DNA of 64,000 nucleotides, taken from contig NW_025939192.1 of assembly GCF_000764305.2 (NCBI RefSeq), forward strand, positions 35,466-99,465, written 5' to 3'. Shown in pieces: positions 22,608 to 33,344 of this stretch (its first letter is position 1; each line of letters starts with the position of its first letter). The translations under genes and the position numbers were made by a program. The notes below the pieces were generated by a model. It made no database searches, had not been told where the DNA came from, and saw nothing but the letters and a program-made list of their open reading frames with translations. The stretch is from Hyalella azteca (Eukaryota; Arthropoda; Malacostraca; Amphipoda; Hyalellidae).

Positions 22608-22645
22608 GTTATATGTAATCAATCTAGAGCATTCAGTCCCGCACC
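22608..22645 (+). promoter_or_regulatory. candidate promoter/initiator
   Basis: TTATATGTAA near 22609 lies about 25 bp before CATTCAGTCC (22630-22639), which fits the arthropod initiator TCAGT. A well-placed start codon (CACCATGG) follows 11 bases later. Position-only evidence. Confidence 0.3.
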
Positions 22646-22669
22646 ATGGCTACCATTGCGGACCTAGTG
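22646..22669 (+). CDS. candidate short first coding exon MATIADLV
   Basis: CACCATGG gives a good start context. Eight codons (MATIADLV) are followed by GTG|GTAAGT, a good donor at phase 0, and the intron begins with a minisatellite that repeats GTGGTAA, as at other junctions in this window. Splicing to an acceptor GCTAATTAG at about 35275 would join in frame to DKKQEVT-MVKVTLATLG of the transporter exon at 35297. Possible alternative N-terminus of the SLC7A gene; no family evidence from eight residues. Confidence 0.3.
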
Positions 22670-22766
22670 GTAAGTACCTAATGGTAATAATATTAACTAC
22701 CTAATGGTAATAGTGGTAACTACCTAATGGTAATAGTGGTAACTTCCTAATGATAATAATGGTAAG
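22670..22766. repeat. 22-bp minisatellite CTAATGGTAATAGTGGTAAC
   Basis: Four units directly after the candidate donor at 22670. Each unit contains GTGGTAAC, resembling that donor. Confidence 0.8.
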
Positions 22767-23170
22767 GGACTTTAGGGGAATGGAGAAGGGACTTTAGGGG
22801 AAGAGAGTGGTTTTTAGGGGGACTCTCTTCCCATCAATAGTGGACTTGATGGGATGAGAGGGGACTTGATGGCATGAGAGGGGACTTGAGGGGAAGATAG
22901 GGGTTTTAAAGGGAAGAGAGGGGATATGATGGGAAATAGGGGTTTGAGGGGAAGAGACGGGACTTGAGGGGAAGAGAGGGGTTTTAAGGGGAAGAGAGGG
23001 GTTTTGAGGGGAAGAGAGGGGACTTGAGGGGAAGAGAGGGGTTTTAAGGGGAAGAGAGAGGATATGATGGGAAATAGGGGTTTTGAGGGGAAGAGACGGG
23101 ACTTGAGGGGAAGAGAGGGGTTTTAAGGGGAAGAGAAGGGTTTTGAGGGGAAGAGAGGGGACTTGAGAAG
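22767..23170. repeat. G-rich minisatellite GGGAAGAGAGGGGTTTTAAG
   Basis: About 18 units of ~20 bp alternating GGGGTTTTAAGG, GGGGACTTGAGG and GGGATATGATGG. A larger block of about 130 bp is repeated once (22900-23030 versus 23040-23165). Confidence 0.92.
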
Positions 23171-24180
23171 AATAAATGGACGTAGTGCACTTGAATATTA
23201 TAGCCTACTTTGAACATAATTACTGCCGTCATTGAACATACAATCTTAAAGTTACAAAATATTTCTCTACGTTTTATTTTATAATAGATCATGTTAGACA
23301 TTTGACCGAGGAGCCTCCATCTCCCCTCTGTGATGATGGCCTGTCAGATACCGGACAGTTACCGACCCTCTCGTAATTACTCGCAATACCCGTGGAGTAT
23401 TTCAGGTATTAGTATTGGTATCTAATGTGAAGGAATGTATTTTTAAACTGGTATATGTAGCATGGCACTCACGATAGGCAGGTGCAGCACAACTATGTCA
23501 TAGTCACTTATTTGATCCGCAATCATTTTTCTAACTCAGCTGTGATCTCTACCGTGTGACTTCTACATCATCTAAATAAACTCAACTTGAACCTAGTAAT
23601 TATTAATTATTTTGTTACACAGTCGGGGTAATTTAATGATTTTCTACGTAGTCAGCGTAATTTATTTATTTCGAAACGAAGTCTGCGTAAATTAATTATT
23701 ATTAATTAATTATAATTATAACTGTTATAATTATTATAATTAATTATTTCGATGTAGTTATCAACATCATTCAACGTTACCTGAATATTGGCAATCGGTC
23801 TTCATTTCTGCTTCACTGAATTTTTTCTCTATCAAGGCCTATATAAGTTGCGAATCATTTTTAAAGCAAAAAAAAGCCTAGTAAATTAATTATATCTTTA
23901 TTGAAAGCTTTTTCAACGAGGGAATAGTGCATATAATGTTCATTATCTCTACTTTTCGTATGCTTGCTGAGAATGCGATTTAAGCTGACTAATCATATAA
24001 ATACCTATATAAGATGCAGGTCATTTATTATTAATAATATTAATATTATTATTATTACCACGATTAGGCTTAATATTATTATTTACTCCCTTGGTAGGCT
24101 GAAAGGTGTTGGTTCCCGATTAACTTTTCTATTTAACCTTTTAGATGATATATCCGCTCAACCTTTTATATATTATGTGT
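23171..24180. other. AT-rich non-coding stretch
   Basis: Includes degenerate CGNAGTCNGCGTAATTTATT repeats (23610-23700) and a long A/T-only region of TTATAATTA words (23695-23750). No gene recognised. Confidence 0.5.
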
Positions 24181-24415
24181 CCTAGAGACACACCTATAGG
24201 TGTGTACTAGAGACACACCTATAGGTGTGTACTAGAGACACACCTATAGGTGTGTACTAGAGACACACCTAGGTGTGTACTAGAGACACGCCTAGGTGTG
24301 TACTAGAGACACACCTATAGGTGTGTACTAGAGACACGCCTATAGGTGTGGACTAGAGACACACCTATAGGTGTGTACTAGAGACACGCCTAGGTGTATA
24401 CTAGACACTCGCCTA
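24181..24415. repeat. 25-bp palindromic minisatellite
   Basis: Nine to ten units of AGAGACACACCTATAGGTGTG-TACT. The core ACACACCTATAGGTGTGT is a perfect 18-bp palindrome; some copies are shortened to ACACACCTAGGTGTGT, which is also palindromic. Each unit can form a cruciform arm. Confidence 0.97.
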
Positions 24416-25000
24416 TGTGCTTACTACGCAATAGGCACCTTGACGTTTATTAGATAAAAAAATTAACAATGACGTAACAATGTCTCTAACTTGACGTTGC
24501 ACTGACGTTACAGCGACGTTAGTTTGAAGTTACTGTGAAGTTACAATTTCAAATGAGCTTATAGCGTGCTGTGGGGCACCGCATGTTCTGCTTCTATAAC
24601 CTTTGTAATTAGTTATTTAACTTTTAAAACCTTCCCATCAGTCAAATGACGTTTATAAACAGCCTTTAATTAACGTTTATTTCCCGTAAAAACGTTTAAT
24701 TCAATGTTGATTTAACGTCAGATAACTTTACAAGCAATTTATTTAAGTTCATTGGCCCATGAGTGGGCAAAATTTATTATTGTATTAATTTCAATTTTTA
24801 ATGAAAGTTATTATTTTAATAATAATCACTTTTTATATTTCCTGACGTGACAATAATTATAGTGTTGTGCTGCAATGTAATTGTGACATCTCACACTCAA
24901 AAAAATCAGTGAAATTTTTTCTAAATGGCGATGCATTGTGAGCCCTTGAGTGTGTCATTCTGACGCAGTTTGGTAGGATTATGAGTGTATCAGAGCTCAT
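24416..25000. other. non-coding, MITE-like piece at 24890
   Basis: Loose TTGACGTT..TGACGTTA repeats at 24475-24545. At 24890 CACACTCAAAAAAATCAGTG resembles the TA-CACTCA family ends seen at 1136 and 52688. Confidence 0.45.
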
Positions 25001-25240
25001 GTTGTGCATGGTGAACATGACCTTCACATTGTGCTGCATGGTGAACATGACCTCTACATTGTGCTGCATGGTGAACATGACCTCTACATTGTGCTGCATG
25101 GTGAACATGACCTTCACATTGTGCTGCATGGTGACATTGTGCTGCATGGTGAACATGACCTCTACATTGTGCTGCATGGTGAACATGACTTCTACATTGT
25201 GCTGCATGGTGAACATGACTTTCATATTTTGCTGCATGGG
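25001..25240. repeat. 33-bp minisatellite open in several frames
   Basis: Seven units of GCATGGTGAACATGACCTCT-ACATTGTGCT plus one short unit. 33 is a multiple of 3, which keeps frames open on both strands; there is no other sign of coding. Confidence 0.95.
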
Positions 25241-25436
25241 CTGAATAATAAAACAAGGTATGACGGTAAAATTCTCTACTTATATTACGGTAAACAAATT
25301 AACAGTGTAAAAATTTAAAGCATTTATATTTACAGGATATATTTTTTCAGTAAGTGTGTTATTATTAGTAACTTATTTCCGGCAATGAAATGTGACTTAA
25401 AAAATGGCCGTTTACTCGTAATAGCCTAATCAATCG

Positions 25437-25590
25437 AAATAATAGCCGACTCAGCCTAAATAATAGCCGACACAGCCAAAATAATAGCCGACACAACCAA
25501 AATAATAGCCGACAGGACCAAAATAATAGCCGACACAGCCTAAATAATAGCCGACACAGCCCAAATAATAGCCGACGCAATCGAAATATT
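25437..25590. repeat. 21-bp minisatellite AATAATAGCCGACACAGCCA
   Basis: Seven units, the period is a multiple of 3, so minus-strand open frames here are artefacts. Confidence 0.93.
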
Positions 25591-26250
25591 TGCTGTAATA
25601 TTGGAAACTTCTTTTCGTTTCTATAATGTTTAAGGAGACTATATTCATTTTGTATTGATTACTGATGGGATTAATATTTGCTTAATATTTTAATCTTGTG
25701 TAAGCATTTGTGGAGATGCTGCGGTGCAGCATTAATGCGTTCGCTGGACCACAGCTTCTTCAACTCGTAATAAGTTGTTTTCAACTTATGCTCCTAGTAT
25801 ATATTAAACATTCTCAACCTCATTACGTATAGGCACTCTCAACCTCACCCGCTAATTCCTGGTACACTATATATATATATTTATATAAATATAGATACGT
25901 TTATAAATGTTAGGTTTAATTTTTTCGCATATCAGACGATGTTTTCGATGTTGTTATCACTGATGAAACGTTGTCTTTCTACCTGAGATGTCTAAACCTA
26001 GTGGAAAATCTGTTGTTCTAGACCTGGTCTCGCAGACTGTACCTATCATATAGGACTCTAGATTTCATATAGGGCTATATATATAATATAGGACTCTTGA
26101 TATACCACCTAATTCTACAACAATCAGGGACTACCCTTGGGTCACGTACCTATAGTAGAAGTAGATGTCGTGGTAGTCAACTATGTAGCTAGAAAATTTA
26201 TTATTACATTCAAGTAAATGCTCTTCTGACATGCCTTTGATTGCATCCTT
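25591..26250. other. AT-rich non-coding stretch
   Basis: Short repeats of CTCAACCTCA (25815-25850) and ATATAGGACTCT (26045-26100). No gene seen. Confidence 0.5.
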
Positions 26251-26252
26251 CT

Positions 26253-26561
26253 CCTAACAAAATTTAGAGGCATGCGCGACCCTGCATTAGGGCCGCCTAT
26301 AGGACTCAGGGAGCACGTAAATCAGCTTCTCTATGTCCGCTTCGGCTCAGGGTTCGAAGGGCTGCCTCTGGGCAGCTTGCTAGCTCGGTATGACTCAGCT
26401 CGATCAACCCTTGTCATACTTTTAGGCGACTCTAAAGTCGGATAGTAAACTTTGACCAGAAACTGATTTCGATCAGGTGGCCAAGCAGACGCAGAATAAC
26501 TTTGCGCCGAGTGTAGTGACTATTCGCCAAAGCCTTGGCGATCTACGAATTTTGTTAGGGG
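26253..26561 (+). mobile_element. interspersed MITE with CCTAACAAAATT ends (compact copy)
   Basis: The left end CCTAACAAAATTTAGAGG and right end CGAATTTTGTTAGGGG are inverted repeats of about 14 bp. The interior words GTAAATCAGCTTCTCTATGT, AGCTTGCTAGCTCGGTATGA, CAGGTGGCCAAGCAGACGCA and CCGAGTGTAGTGACT recur in copies at 46862-47480 (plus) and 50530-50990 (minus). This copy has one CTTGTCATACTTTTAGG unit where the others have arrays. Confidence 0.85.
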
Positions 26562-26574
26562 ATCAGTCCTGAAG

Positions 26575-26845
26575 ATACTTCGTGTGGGATCTTGATCGGT
26601 ATCTTGAGCGGTATCTCACACGGTATCTCATACGGTATCTTGAGCTGTGTCATGCGGTATCTCGTCATACAGTGTCTTGAGCGGTATCTTGAGCGGTATC
26701 TCGCACGGTATCTCGGTCGGTATCTGTAGCTGTATCATGCGGTATCTCATACAGTATCTTGAATGGTATCTTGAGCGGTATCTCGCACGGTATCTCGTGC
26801 TGTATCTGTAGCTGTATCTCGTGCGCCATATACCGTGCACGTTAT
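26575..26845. repeat. minisatellite of GGTATCTTGAGCGGTATCTC
   Basis: About 14 irregular units of 10-20 bp, with a ~100-bp higher-order block repeated (26590-26700 and 26690-26800). Confidence 0.85.
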
Positions 26846-26904
26846 GGTCACGGTATGTCACTCGATGTGCAGGGCTGACAAATACTGTACCTACTACGTG
26901 GCTA

Positions 26905-26955
26905 GGGGGTTGAGATGAAGGGGGTTGAGATGAAGGGGGTTGAGATGAAGGGGGG
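26905..26955. repeat. 15-bp tandem repeat GGGGGTTGAGATGAA
   Basis: Three units. Confidence 0.8.
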
Positions 26956-27079
26956 GGATCAGCCACAGTTGTTTGTCGGATAGTGGATCCCAGCAAAGTT
27001 GAGATAAGGAAGTGAATCACCTGCAATTGTATTGAAGCTGATTATTCTAGATCAAATATTTATTTTGTTAATTGAAAGG

Positions 27080-27300
27080 TGGTCGTGAAAAAGTTGTGAG
27101 GCCGTCGTGAGGTAGTCGGGAGGCCGTCGTGAGGTGGTCGGAAGGCCGTCGTGAGGTGGTCGGAAAGCCGTCGTGAGGTGGTCGGGAGGCCGTCGTGAGG
27201 TGGTCGGGAGGCCGTCGTGATGTGGTCAGGAGGCCGTCGTGAGGTGGTCAGGAGGCCGTCGTGAGGTGGTCGGGAGGCCGTCGTGAGGTGGTCCCGCGCC
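27080..27300. repeat. 22-bp minisatellite adjacent to the GT31 stop codon
   Basis: Ten units of GTCGTGAGGTGGTCGGGAGG-CC. It begins within about 30 bp of the stop of the minus-strand glycosyltransferase, so it would be transcribed as the start of its 3'UTR. Confidence 0.95.
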
Positions 27301-27327
27301 TCAGAGCTCCGGAGGCGTACGATGGCC

Positions 27328-27412
27328 TCACTTGCGCCTCACGACCGTGCGTGAGGCGCGCGTTGGGCGGCGCCCGTCGTGCCGGCAGCTGCGGGTCGTC
27401 GTGGTCAGGTTC
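27328..27412 (-). CDS. GT31 glycosyltransferase, exon 2 (C-terminus)
   Basis: On the minus strand, acceptor GCACCTACAG precedes 85 nt. Joined at phase 2 to exon 1 this reads ..FIELDM-A-NLTTTTRSCRHDGRRPTRA.. and a TGA at 27328-27330. The join uses consensus splice sites on both sides and the correct phase, and gives a potential N-glycosylation site (NLT). GC content is high compared with exon 1. The short C-terminus is not conserved in a way I recognise, so the assignment rests on splice logic. Confidence 0.7.
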
Positions 27413-27852
27413 CTGTAGGTGCAGCAAATATTACATTTTTATTATTTTATGTTGGCGTTAGGGTGATCGGTTGGTAGGAACGGGGAGGAAGGAGTTGAGA
27501 ACTAATAAATATGTATTCTTAGAAAGCGGGCTCTATCCTGACTAGAGGGAAAATGCAAAGGTTTTAATCCATAAACATGGCTGATAATTAATTACTAACT
27601 GAGTTTTTCAACAATTTGATCTCGGAATGCATTCACCGTCTTTAATGCTATTCGTACCTAGAGGCTTGGGACCGAAATGTCCCGTCAGTTACGTTAGGGT
27701 ACAAATTACCAAATCTAGGAGTATACGAATTAAAGATATAAGCTTGAACAACAACCCTAAATGATATAGATAGTTCGCTAAACATATAAAAATAATGAGT
27801 TAAAAAAATGATGCATAAATATTACTAAAATATATTTCATGAAGGTACTCAC

Positions 27853-28919
27853 GCCATGTCGAGCTCAATGAATCCCGCTCCCTGCGTCAGTATCCCAGTG
27901 ACGTACACGTCCTCCATTCGTAAGCGTCGTGACGTACGAATCAGTGCATCTTTTTTGACCAATTCCTCAACGACGTGACTCCTCAACACGTACCCAGACC
28001 CACGGCAGTGACGAGGGTACTCGTCGTAGGGATACTCGTACTTCGTCATCACGGATCTTGGGTCACAGCTATCGCGATCCTCGTACCGACAAACTCGCGT
28101 GCCCTGCGTCTTGGCGCAAATAATTTCCGCGTTGTTATTTATTAACGATTGGTTTCCATGATCACTTGCCCTGCGTTCGGATTTAATTTCAGGTGATCTT
28201 TCGTATGGGTTTTCCACTAAATAATGATTACAATAATGTACTTTCTTCTCGAAAAGTTTGAAGTTCGATTTTGATAACTTCTCAACAAGTCTGTGTTGGT
28301 TTCCTGCCGACAATAAAGAATTCAGAACGGGAATATTCCAGAAGACGTCGTCAGCAGATTTGACGTACCATCGCGCGTCTCTACAGTACACGGTAAACCA
28401 ATGCATCATATTGATGCTTTTAGTTGTGAGTTTTGTATAATCATCCATAATATCAAACTGTACAATATCTTTGTTTTTAGCAGATTCTTTTTCAATTCGG
28501 AATTGCACTTTTGTGGACGTGGTTTTACCTAAGAAAAATAGTAGGGTTCCTCCTGAACCAAAAACTTGTGTTGGCCTCCTCCAAAGTTTTCGGATTGATT
28601 TTCTTTGTTGAAAGTTAATGGGACTCGAAATCACCGCCATCAAAAACAATGTTTCTTTGCCACATTTGCTCGGTTGATTTATGGTAGCGTCTAAGTACTT
28701 CATGGTGGTTTCGTTCACTTGAACACCGAACGGATTTCCAACCATTTCTTTTTCGCTATAGTTTGTGCCATAAAAATTTTCTTTGGGATGATCATATTTT
28801 TGAGGGGACACTGAAATATTAGCAACTCGGTGCAGTAAGACGAACGTGCACAGAATGATCCAAGCTGAGAGAATGGAATGCCTTACGGAACATCTTGAGC
28901 AAAAGAGCCTCCGAATCAT
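27853..28919 (-). CDS. GT31 family glycosyltransferase (beta-1,3-galactosyltransferase-like), exon 1
   Basis: The first ATG in frame is at 28917-28919 (the longer reading to 28949 starts with TTG). Type II topology: short basic N-terminus MIRRLFCSRCSVRH, then a signal anchor of about residues 15-29 (SILSAWIILCTFVLL), then a luminal domain. GT31 blocks in order: RKSIRKLWRR (about residue 107), DIMDDYTKLTTKSINMMHW (about 155), YVKSADDVFWN (about 182) and MEDVYVTGI near the end. These enzymes transfer galactose or N-acetylglucosamine in beta-1,3 linkage in the Golgi. The manganese-binding site normally reads K-T-D-D-D-V; here it is K-S-A-D-D-V, so the first Asp is replaced. The spacer between about residues 230 and 290 (ERSPEIKSERRASDHGNQ) is longer than usual. 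The donor GC|GTGAGT lies at 27852-27851, phase 2. Total with exon 2: 383 aa. Confidence 0.9.
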
Positions 28920-28992
28920 GGTAAAATGACTGAAAACTAAGGAAATCAAATTTGGCTTCTTTTCTTAAGTTTTCTCCTTCAGTTTCATTTCC

Positions 28993-29045
28993 AATTGATC
29001 TGCATCTTGACTGCAAAAATGACTTTTTTATTTATATAGTTTATA
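28993..29045 (-). promoter_or_regulatory. candidate GT31 promoter
   Basis: Reading the minus strand, TATATAAATA (about 29041-29032) is followed about 26 bases later by TTTGCAGTCAAG, a plausible initiator. A tiny upstream open frame (MQINWK-stop) would precede the main start. Sequence pattern only. Confidence 0.4.
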
Positions 29046-29049
29046 GTGA

Positions 29050-30180
29050 CAAGACAACGTATATGTTTTCGTTTTTGTATACAAATTTTCAATTTTTCCT
29101 GCTTTAGTTTTTGGGATTGTTTTCATCGAGTAAAGTGCTCTCTCCAGTTTATTATACCAATTATTTTAAGCACCTAGTGGGGGAAATTCCAAACTACTGC
29201 TGACAAGGGACCTCAGTAGTGAACTTGACAATAACGGTGGTGATACAAAGTCCAAACCAAGTGATGATGAATGCATACTCTGTTTTTTACTTTTATATAA
29301 GTCTAGCTGCAGTTTTCTTTATGCATTGCCCATGGCTCTTGAACACTATATTATAAAAAGTACCTATATCTGAATGCACGTTTCAAACAATTTGAATCAC
29401 AGGGAATATATTATCACTCTCTGTCTAAAAGTCGCATGAGAATTCATGTAAATATGCTTTCAAAATTATGCACGCTTTTGATGCTAAAAATATTAAAAAA
29501 AAAACACACACTCCGTGTTCAACTTGACGCCGCACCAGCAGGTATGATCGCCGACTGGACGTCGCGGGGTGAGTGGCCGTGTGCGTGTCTAAATACGGCG
29601 CGCACGTGTGAGCACGTAGCACGGATACCGCTAGAATCTTGCGTATAAATGTCAACTTTTGGTTTTTATGCAAGTTCGATTCATGACCAGAGAGAGCATT
29701 TTGATTTTAAATTTTGTCTTTAATAGAACTTGAAAAAAACAAGCGAATTGCGCCATTTAATTTTAAAAAGTTTTTTTTTTGTTGTTATATGTGCGATTTG
29801 TATGTCCGGCATCGTCAATATCCGGGGGCTATTCGAACGTATACGCATTACATACCATACAGATGTATTACTGGACCCGCAATATGTTTGCAATGACAGA
29901 ATCACATATATAACGGAACAATGAGTGTGGCATCTAAATATAGAAACGTGGATTTAAATTAAATTTAATTATTTTTACAGTAGTCAAAAACTAGAATCTA
30001 GAGTTAAATTGAATATCTATGCTAGAAGAGCGTTGAGCAACGCTTGGCTAACCTGCTACCACAGAAAAAATGTTGACGGGAACCATTCCTCGATAAATTA
30101 CCAGTTTTACAATTACTGTTACCTGATTTTAGTTAACATTTCTGCGTGAATTACGCTCATGTTGAGAATTATGCTTATCT
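29050..30180. other. non-coding stretch upstream of GT31
   Basis: AT-rich, except a CpG-richer island at 29520-29640 that includes a donor-like GGGGTGAGTGG. I could not assign it to a gene. No repeats of note. Confidence 0.45.
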
Positions 30181-30182
30181 TA

Positions 30183-30650
30183 TGATACCGTTCCTCTACG
30201 AATTGCGCGTATCCCAGATACCGTTCCTTGGCTAATTGCGCGTATCACAGATACCATCCCTCTACGAATTGCACGTATCACAGATACCATCCCTCCACGA
30301 ATTGTGCGTATCACAGATACCATCCCTCTACGAATTTCGCGTATCCCAGATACCGTTCGTTGACGAATTGTGCGTATCACAGATACCGTTCATTAACGAA
30401 TTGCGCGTATCACAGATACCATCCCTCCACGAATTGTGCGTATCACAAATACCATCCCTCCACGAATTGTGCGTATCACAGATACCGTTCATTAACGAAT
30501 TGCGCGTATCACAGATACCATCCCTCTACGAATTGTGCGTATCACAGATACCATCCCTCCACGAATTGCGCGTATATCACAGATACTATCCCTCCACGAA
30601 TTGCGCGTATCACAGATACCTCTCCGTTGTTAACTATACATGGGTATCCC
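30183..30650. repeat. 31-bp minisatellite, about 15 units
   Basis: Units of TACGAATTGCGCGTATCACA-GATACCATCCCTC, alternating TACCATCC and TACCGTTC forms. Open frames on the plus strand (150 and 144 codons) are repeat artefacts; three frames encode YHRYHPSTNC-type repeats. Confidence 0.95.
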
Positions 30651-30884
30651 AGGTACCGTTCCCACGTTAATTACGCGTAGAAAAGATAAAGTTTCCTCGT
30701 GATCTTATCGCGTCACAAATTCCCTGTACCACTTGAAGTATCGTATCACGGATACCGGCAGAGTGGAAGACAATTGAGATTATGATTATTTATTTCCGGT
30801 TGTTAGCGATGAAGAAATTTATGTTTACGTAAATATCAAATGTCCGAATTATTCAACTCAAATTTCGCTATTTTTAAAGATTAG

Positions 30885-31508
30885 GTGTCACTAGTTACCA
30901 CCACACAGCGCTATCACTATTTACTGCCACACACAGCGCTGTCACTAGTTACCGCCACACACAGCGCTGTCACTAGTTACCGCCACACAGCGCTGTCACT
31001 AGTTACCGCCACACACAGCGCTGTCACTATTTACTGCCCCACACAGCGCTGTCACTAGTTACCGCCACACAGCGCTATCACTGCCCCACACAGCGCTGTC
31101 ACTAGTTACCGCCACACACAGCGCTGTCACTATTTACTGCCCCACACAGCGCTGTCACTAGTTACCGCCACACAGCGCTATCACTATTTACTGCCACACA
31201 CAGCGCTGTCACTAGTTACAGTCACACACAGCGCTGTCATTAGTTACCGCCACGCACAGCGCTGTCACTAGTTACCACCACACACAGCGCTGTCACTAGT
31301 TACCACCACATACAACGCCGTCACCAGTTACTGCCACACACAGCTCTGTCACTAGTTACCGCCACACACAGCGCTGTCACTAGTTACCACCACACACAGC
31401 GCTGTCACTAGTTACCGCCACACACAGCGCTGTCACTAGTTACCACCATACACAGCGCTGTCACTAGTTACCGCCACACACAGCACTGTCACTAGTTACC
31501 ACCACTAA
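30885..31508. repeat. 28-bp minisatellite, about 22 units
   Basis: Units of CACACACAGCGCTGTCACTA-GTTACCGC with variants (ATTTACTGCC, GTTACCACC). AGCGCT is palindromic. A ~100-bp pattern of unit types is repeated in the first half. Confidence 0.95.
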
Positions 31509-31980
31509 CCAACTGTCATTTATTATTAACGTTATAAACCTTTAAAGTTCCGTTAAGAGCTCATTACAGTCCTCGTTACAGCTCGTAACGGTTGCTTGCT
31601 CAACTGTTCAGGATAACGGGAGGAATTTTGTCGTCACGACATCTGTTGCGTAGCTCCATACCTCCCACATTCCTTCTTGTTTCAATCCTTCGTCCGTCCT
31701 TTCCCTTTCTACCTTTCCCACATACCTTTTTATTTCATCCATTCGCTTATTCCTTCCACCCTCTCTCCCACATTTCTTCTTATTCTATCCCTGCGCTCGT
31801 TCTTTCCATCCTCCTTCTCTCTTACCTTTTCATCCTTCTGTTGGTGCTTGATGCTTATGATAATATATAATATTTAATATCTATACAATAATAATATGAT
31901 AATTACAATAAATACAATAATTATTTAACCATGCTGCGGAGTAGAACACACGGCACTAGTGAATGTGAAATATATAGGTT
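31509..31980. other. non-coding stretch
   Basis: Pyrimidine-rich 31640-31840, then AT-rich. No gene recognised. Confidence 0.45.
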
Positions 31981-32021
31981 CTTTCATGAGAAGTTTGCAA
32001 ATTAACCAAGAACTTAGAAGT

Positions 32022-32145
32022 GACAAAAAAACGTCAAGCAAGTTCACCATATGTTCATGAAAACGTTTTGGAACTGATGATGGAGCTGGTCTCCGAAACG
32101 TTTTTACGAAAATCTGATGAATTTAGAGAACGTTTTCTTTTCTTA
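32022..32145. mobile_element. foldback element copy related to 9361-9697
   Basis: The arm AAACGTCAAGCAAGTTCACC..AAAACGTTTTGGA pairs imperfectly with TCCGAAACGTTTTTACGAAA..GAACGTTTTC. The centre TGATGGAGCTGGTCTCCGAA is identical in sense to the right arm of the 9.4-kb element. Confidence 0.7.
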
Positions 32146-32159
32146 TAAAGTCTTGCATT

Positions 32160-32425
32160 AGCATCGTTGACGCCCCGAGTATGAACGCCTTCAAGAACAG
32201 ACTAGACGAAGCTATGCAGGAGCATATGTTCAGTCTTAAAATGCCATATTCTATTCTATTCTATTCTATTCTATTCTATTCTATTCTATTCTATTCTATT
32301 CTATTCTATTCTATTCTATTCTATTCTATTCCATTCTATTCTATTCTATTCTATTCTATTCTATTCTATTCTATTCTATTCTATTCTATTCTATTCTATT
32401 CCATTCTATTCTATTCTATTAAGAA
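32160..32425 (+). mobile_element. 5'-truncated LINE 3' end with (ATTCT)n tail
   Basis: 32180-32235 encodes MNAFKNRLDEAMQEHMFS, which resembles the NxFKxRLD C-terminal motif of arthropod non-LTR reverse transcriptases. It runs straight into about 34 pentamer repeats CTATT/ATTCT (32249-32420) with two CCATT variants. A simple-repeat tail directly after an RT C-terminus is the expected 3' structure of several LINE clades. Confidence 0.6.
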
Positions 32426-33340
32426 TGCCCTGTAGTTGCGCAATCAACAACATAGGGTGAAAGTGCGTCTTGTTGACCACTATGAAAATATAGTTCGCTT
32501 TACTATTAATCTGTCTCGGTCTGTGCCCCGGCATGCGACTAGCTTTTTGTTCTTATCTGATAAGCCAAGTGTTGCCCTGAATATTCGGATACGAGGCATC
32601 TTCAGGGCCTGGTCACCTACGACGCATTTCTTTGCGAGTAATTATCATGGCTAGACGTTCGTCTCACAATCAACCATTAATTATTTTTATATGTACGTTA
32701 AAGTGATTTGTATAATAACAAAAATATGTATATATTGAAGAAAAACGAGTCTGATTGTTGTTAATTCGTGGAGGGTTGCATTTTACATCTGATGGACATG
32801 ATATTCCGTTGTCAGAAATAAGTTGTTTAAATGGTAAATGATTTTTCTTTCTATGTCTAACCTGTCCAGCCATGAGCGGTTTTATTTTTGTTGTATTCAA
32901 CGTTGTAATCAGTTTAGGAAAATGAATTCGTTGACATTTTTAAAGGCTGAAGGATAAGCGTTTTTCAAACGGTATTGGTTGAATGAACTTTATTCCCAGA
33001 GCCATTCAATTGATGCTTAATCGAAATAAAGAATAATTTCAATCGGAAATAGCTCTATCTTTACCAAATAATTTCAATTGCAATGAACTTATCCTAGTTA
33101 ATATTTATTCCACACCACCGTTAGTAATTTTATCAAGTTGGAATTTTCCGTGCCAACGGAAGCATGAAAAAAGGTTCAAAGGGCAACAGCTGTCACCTGT
33201 TGACTGGGGAAGTTTCTTATGAAAATTGCGTCACGATTTGCTTACTGTTCAAAAAAATGAAGCATTAGCTAATTCTCGAATTTCTTTTGTCGATTCAACA
33301 AATTGAAGCTAATATTGCGATGTTTTGCCCTGAGCTTGTG
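32426..33340. other. non-coding stretch
   Basis: Unique, AT-rich. Only short open frames without family resemblance. Confidence 0.45.
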
Positions 33341-33344
33341 CCAT

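Noticed and set aside
25004..25318. Open frames on both strands in HGEHDLYIVL-type repeats
   Set aside because: The 33-bp array has a period divisible by 3, which keeps frames open without selection.
30228..30680. Plus-strand frames of 144 and 150 codons (YHRYHPSTNC repeats)
   Set aside because: By-product of the 31-bp minisatellite; overlapping frames are equally open, with no start context or splice signals.
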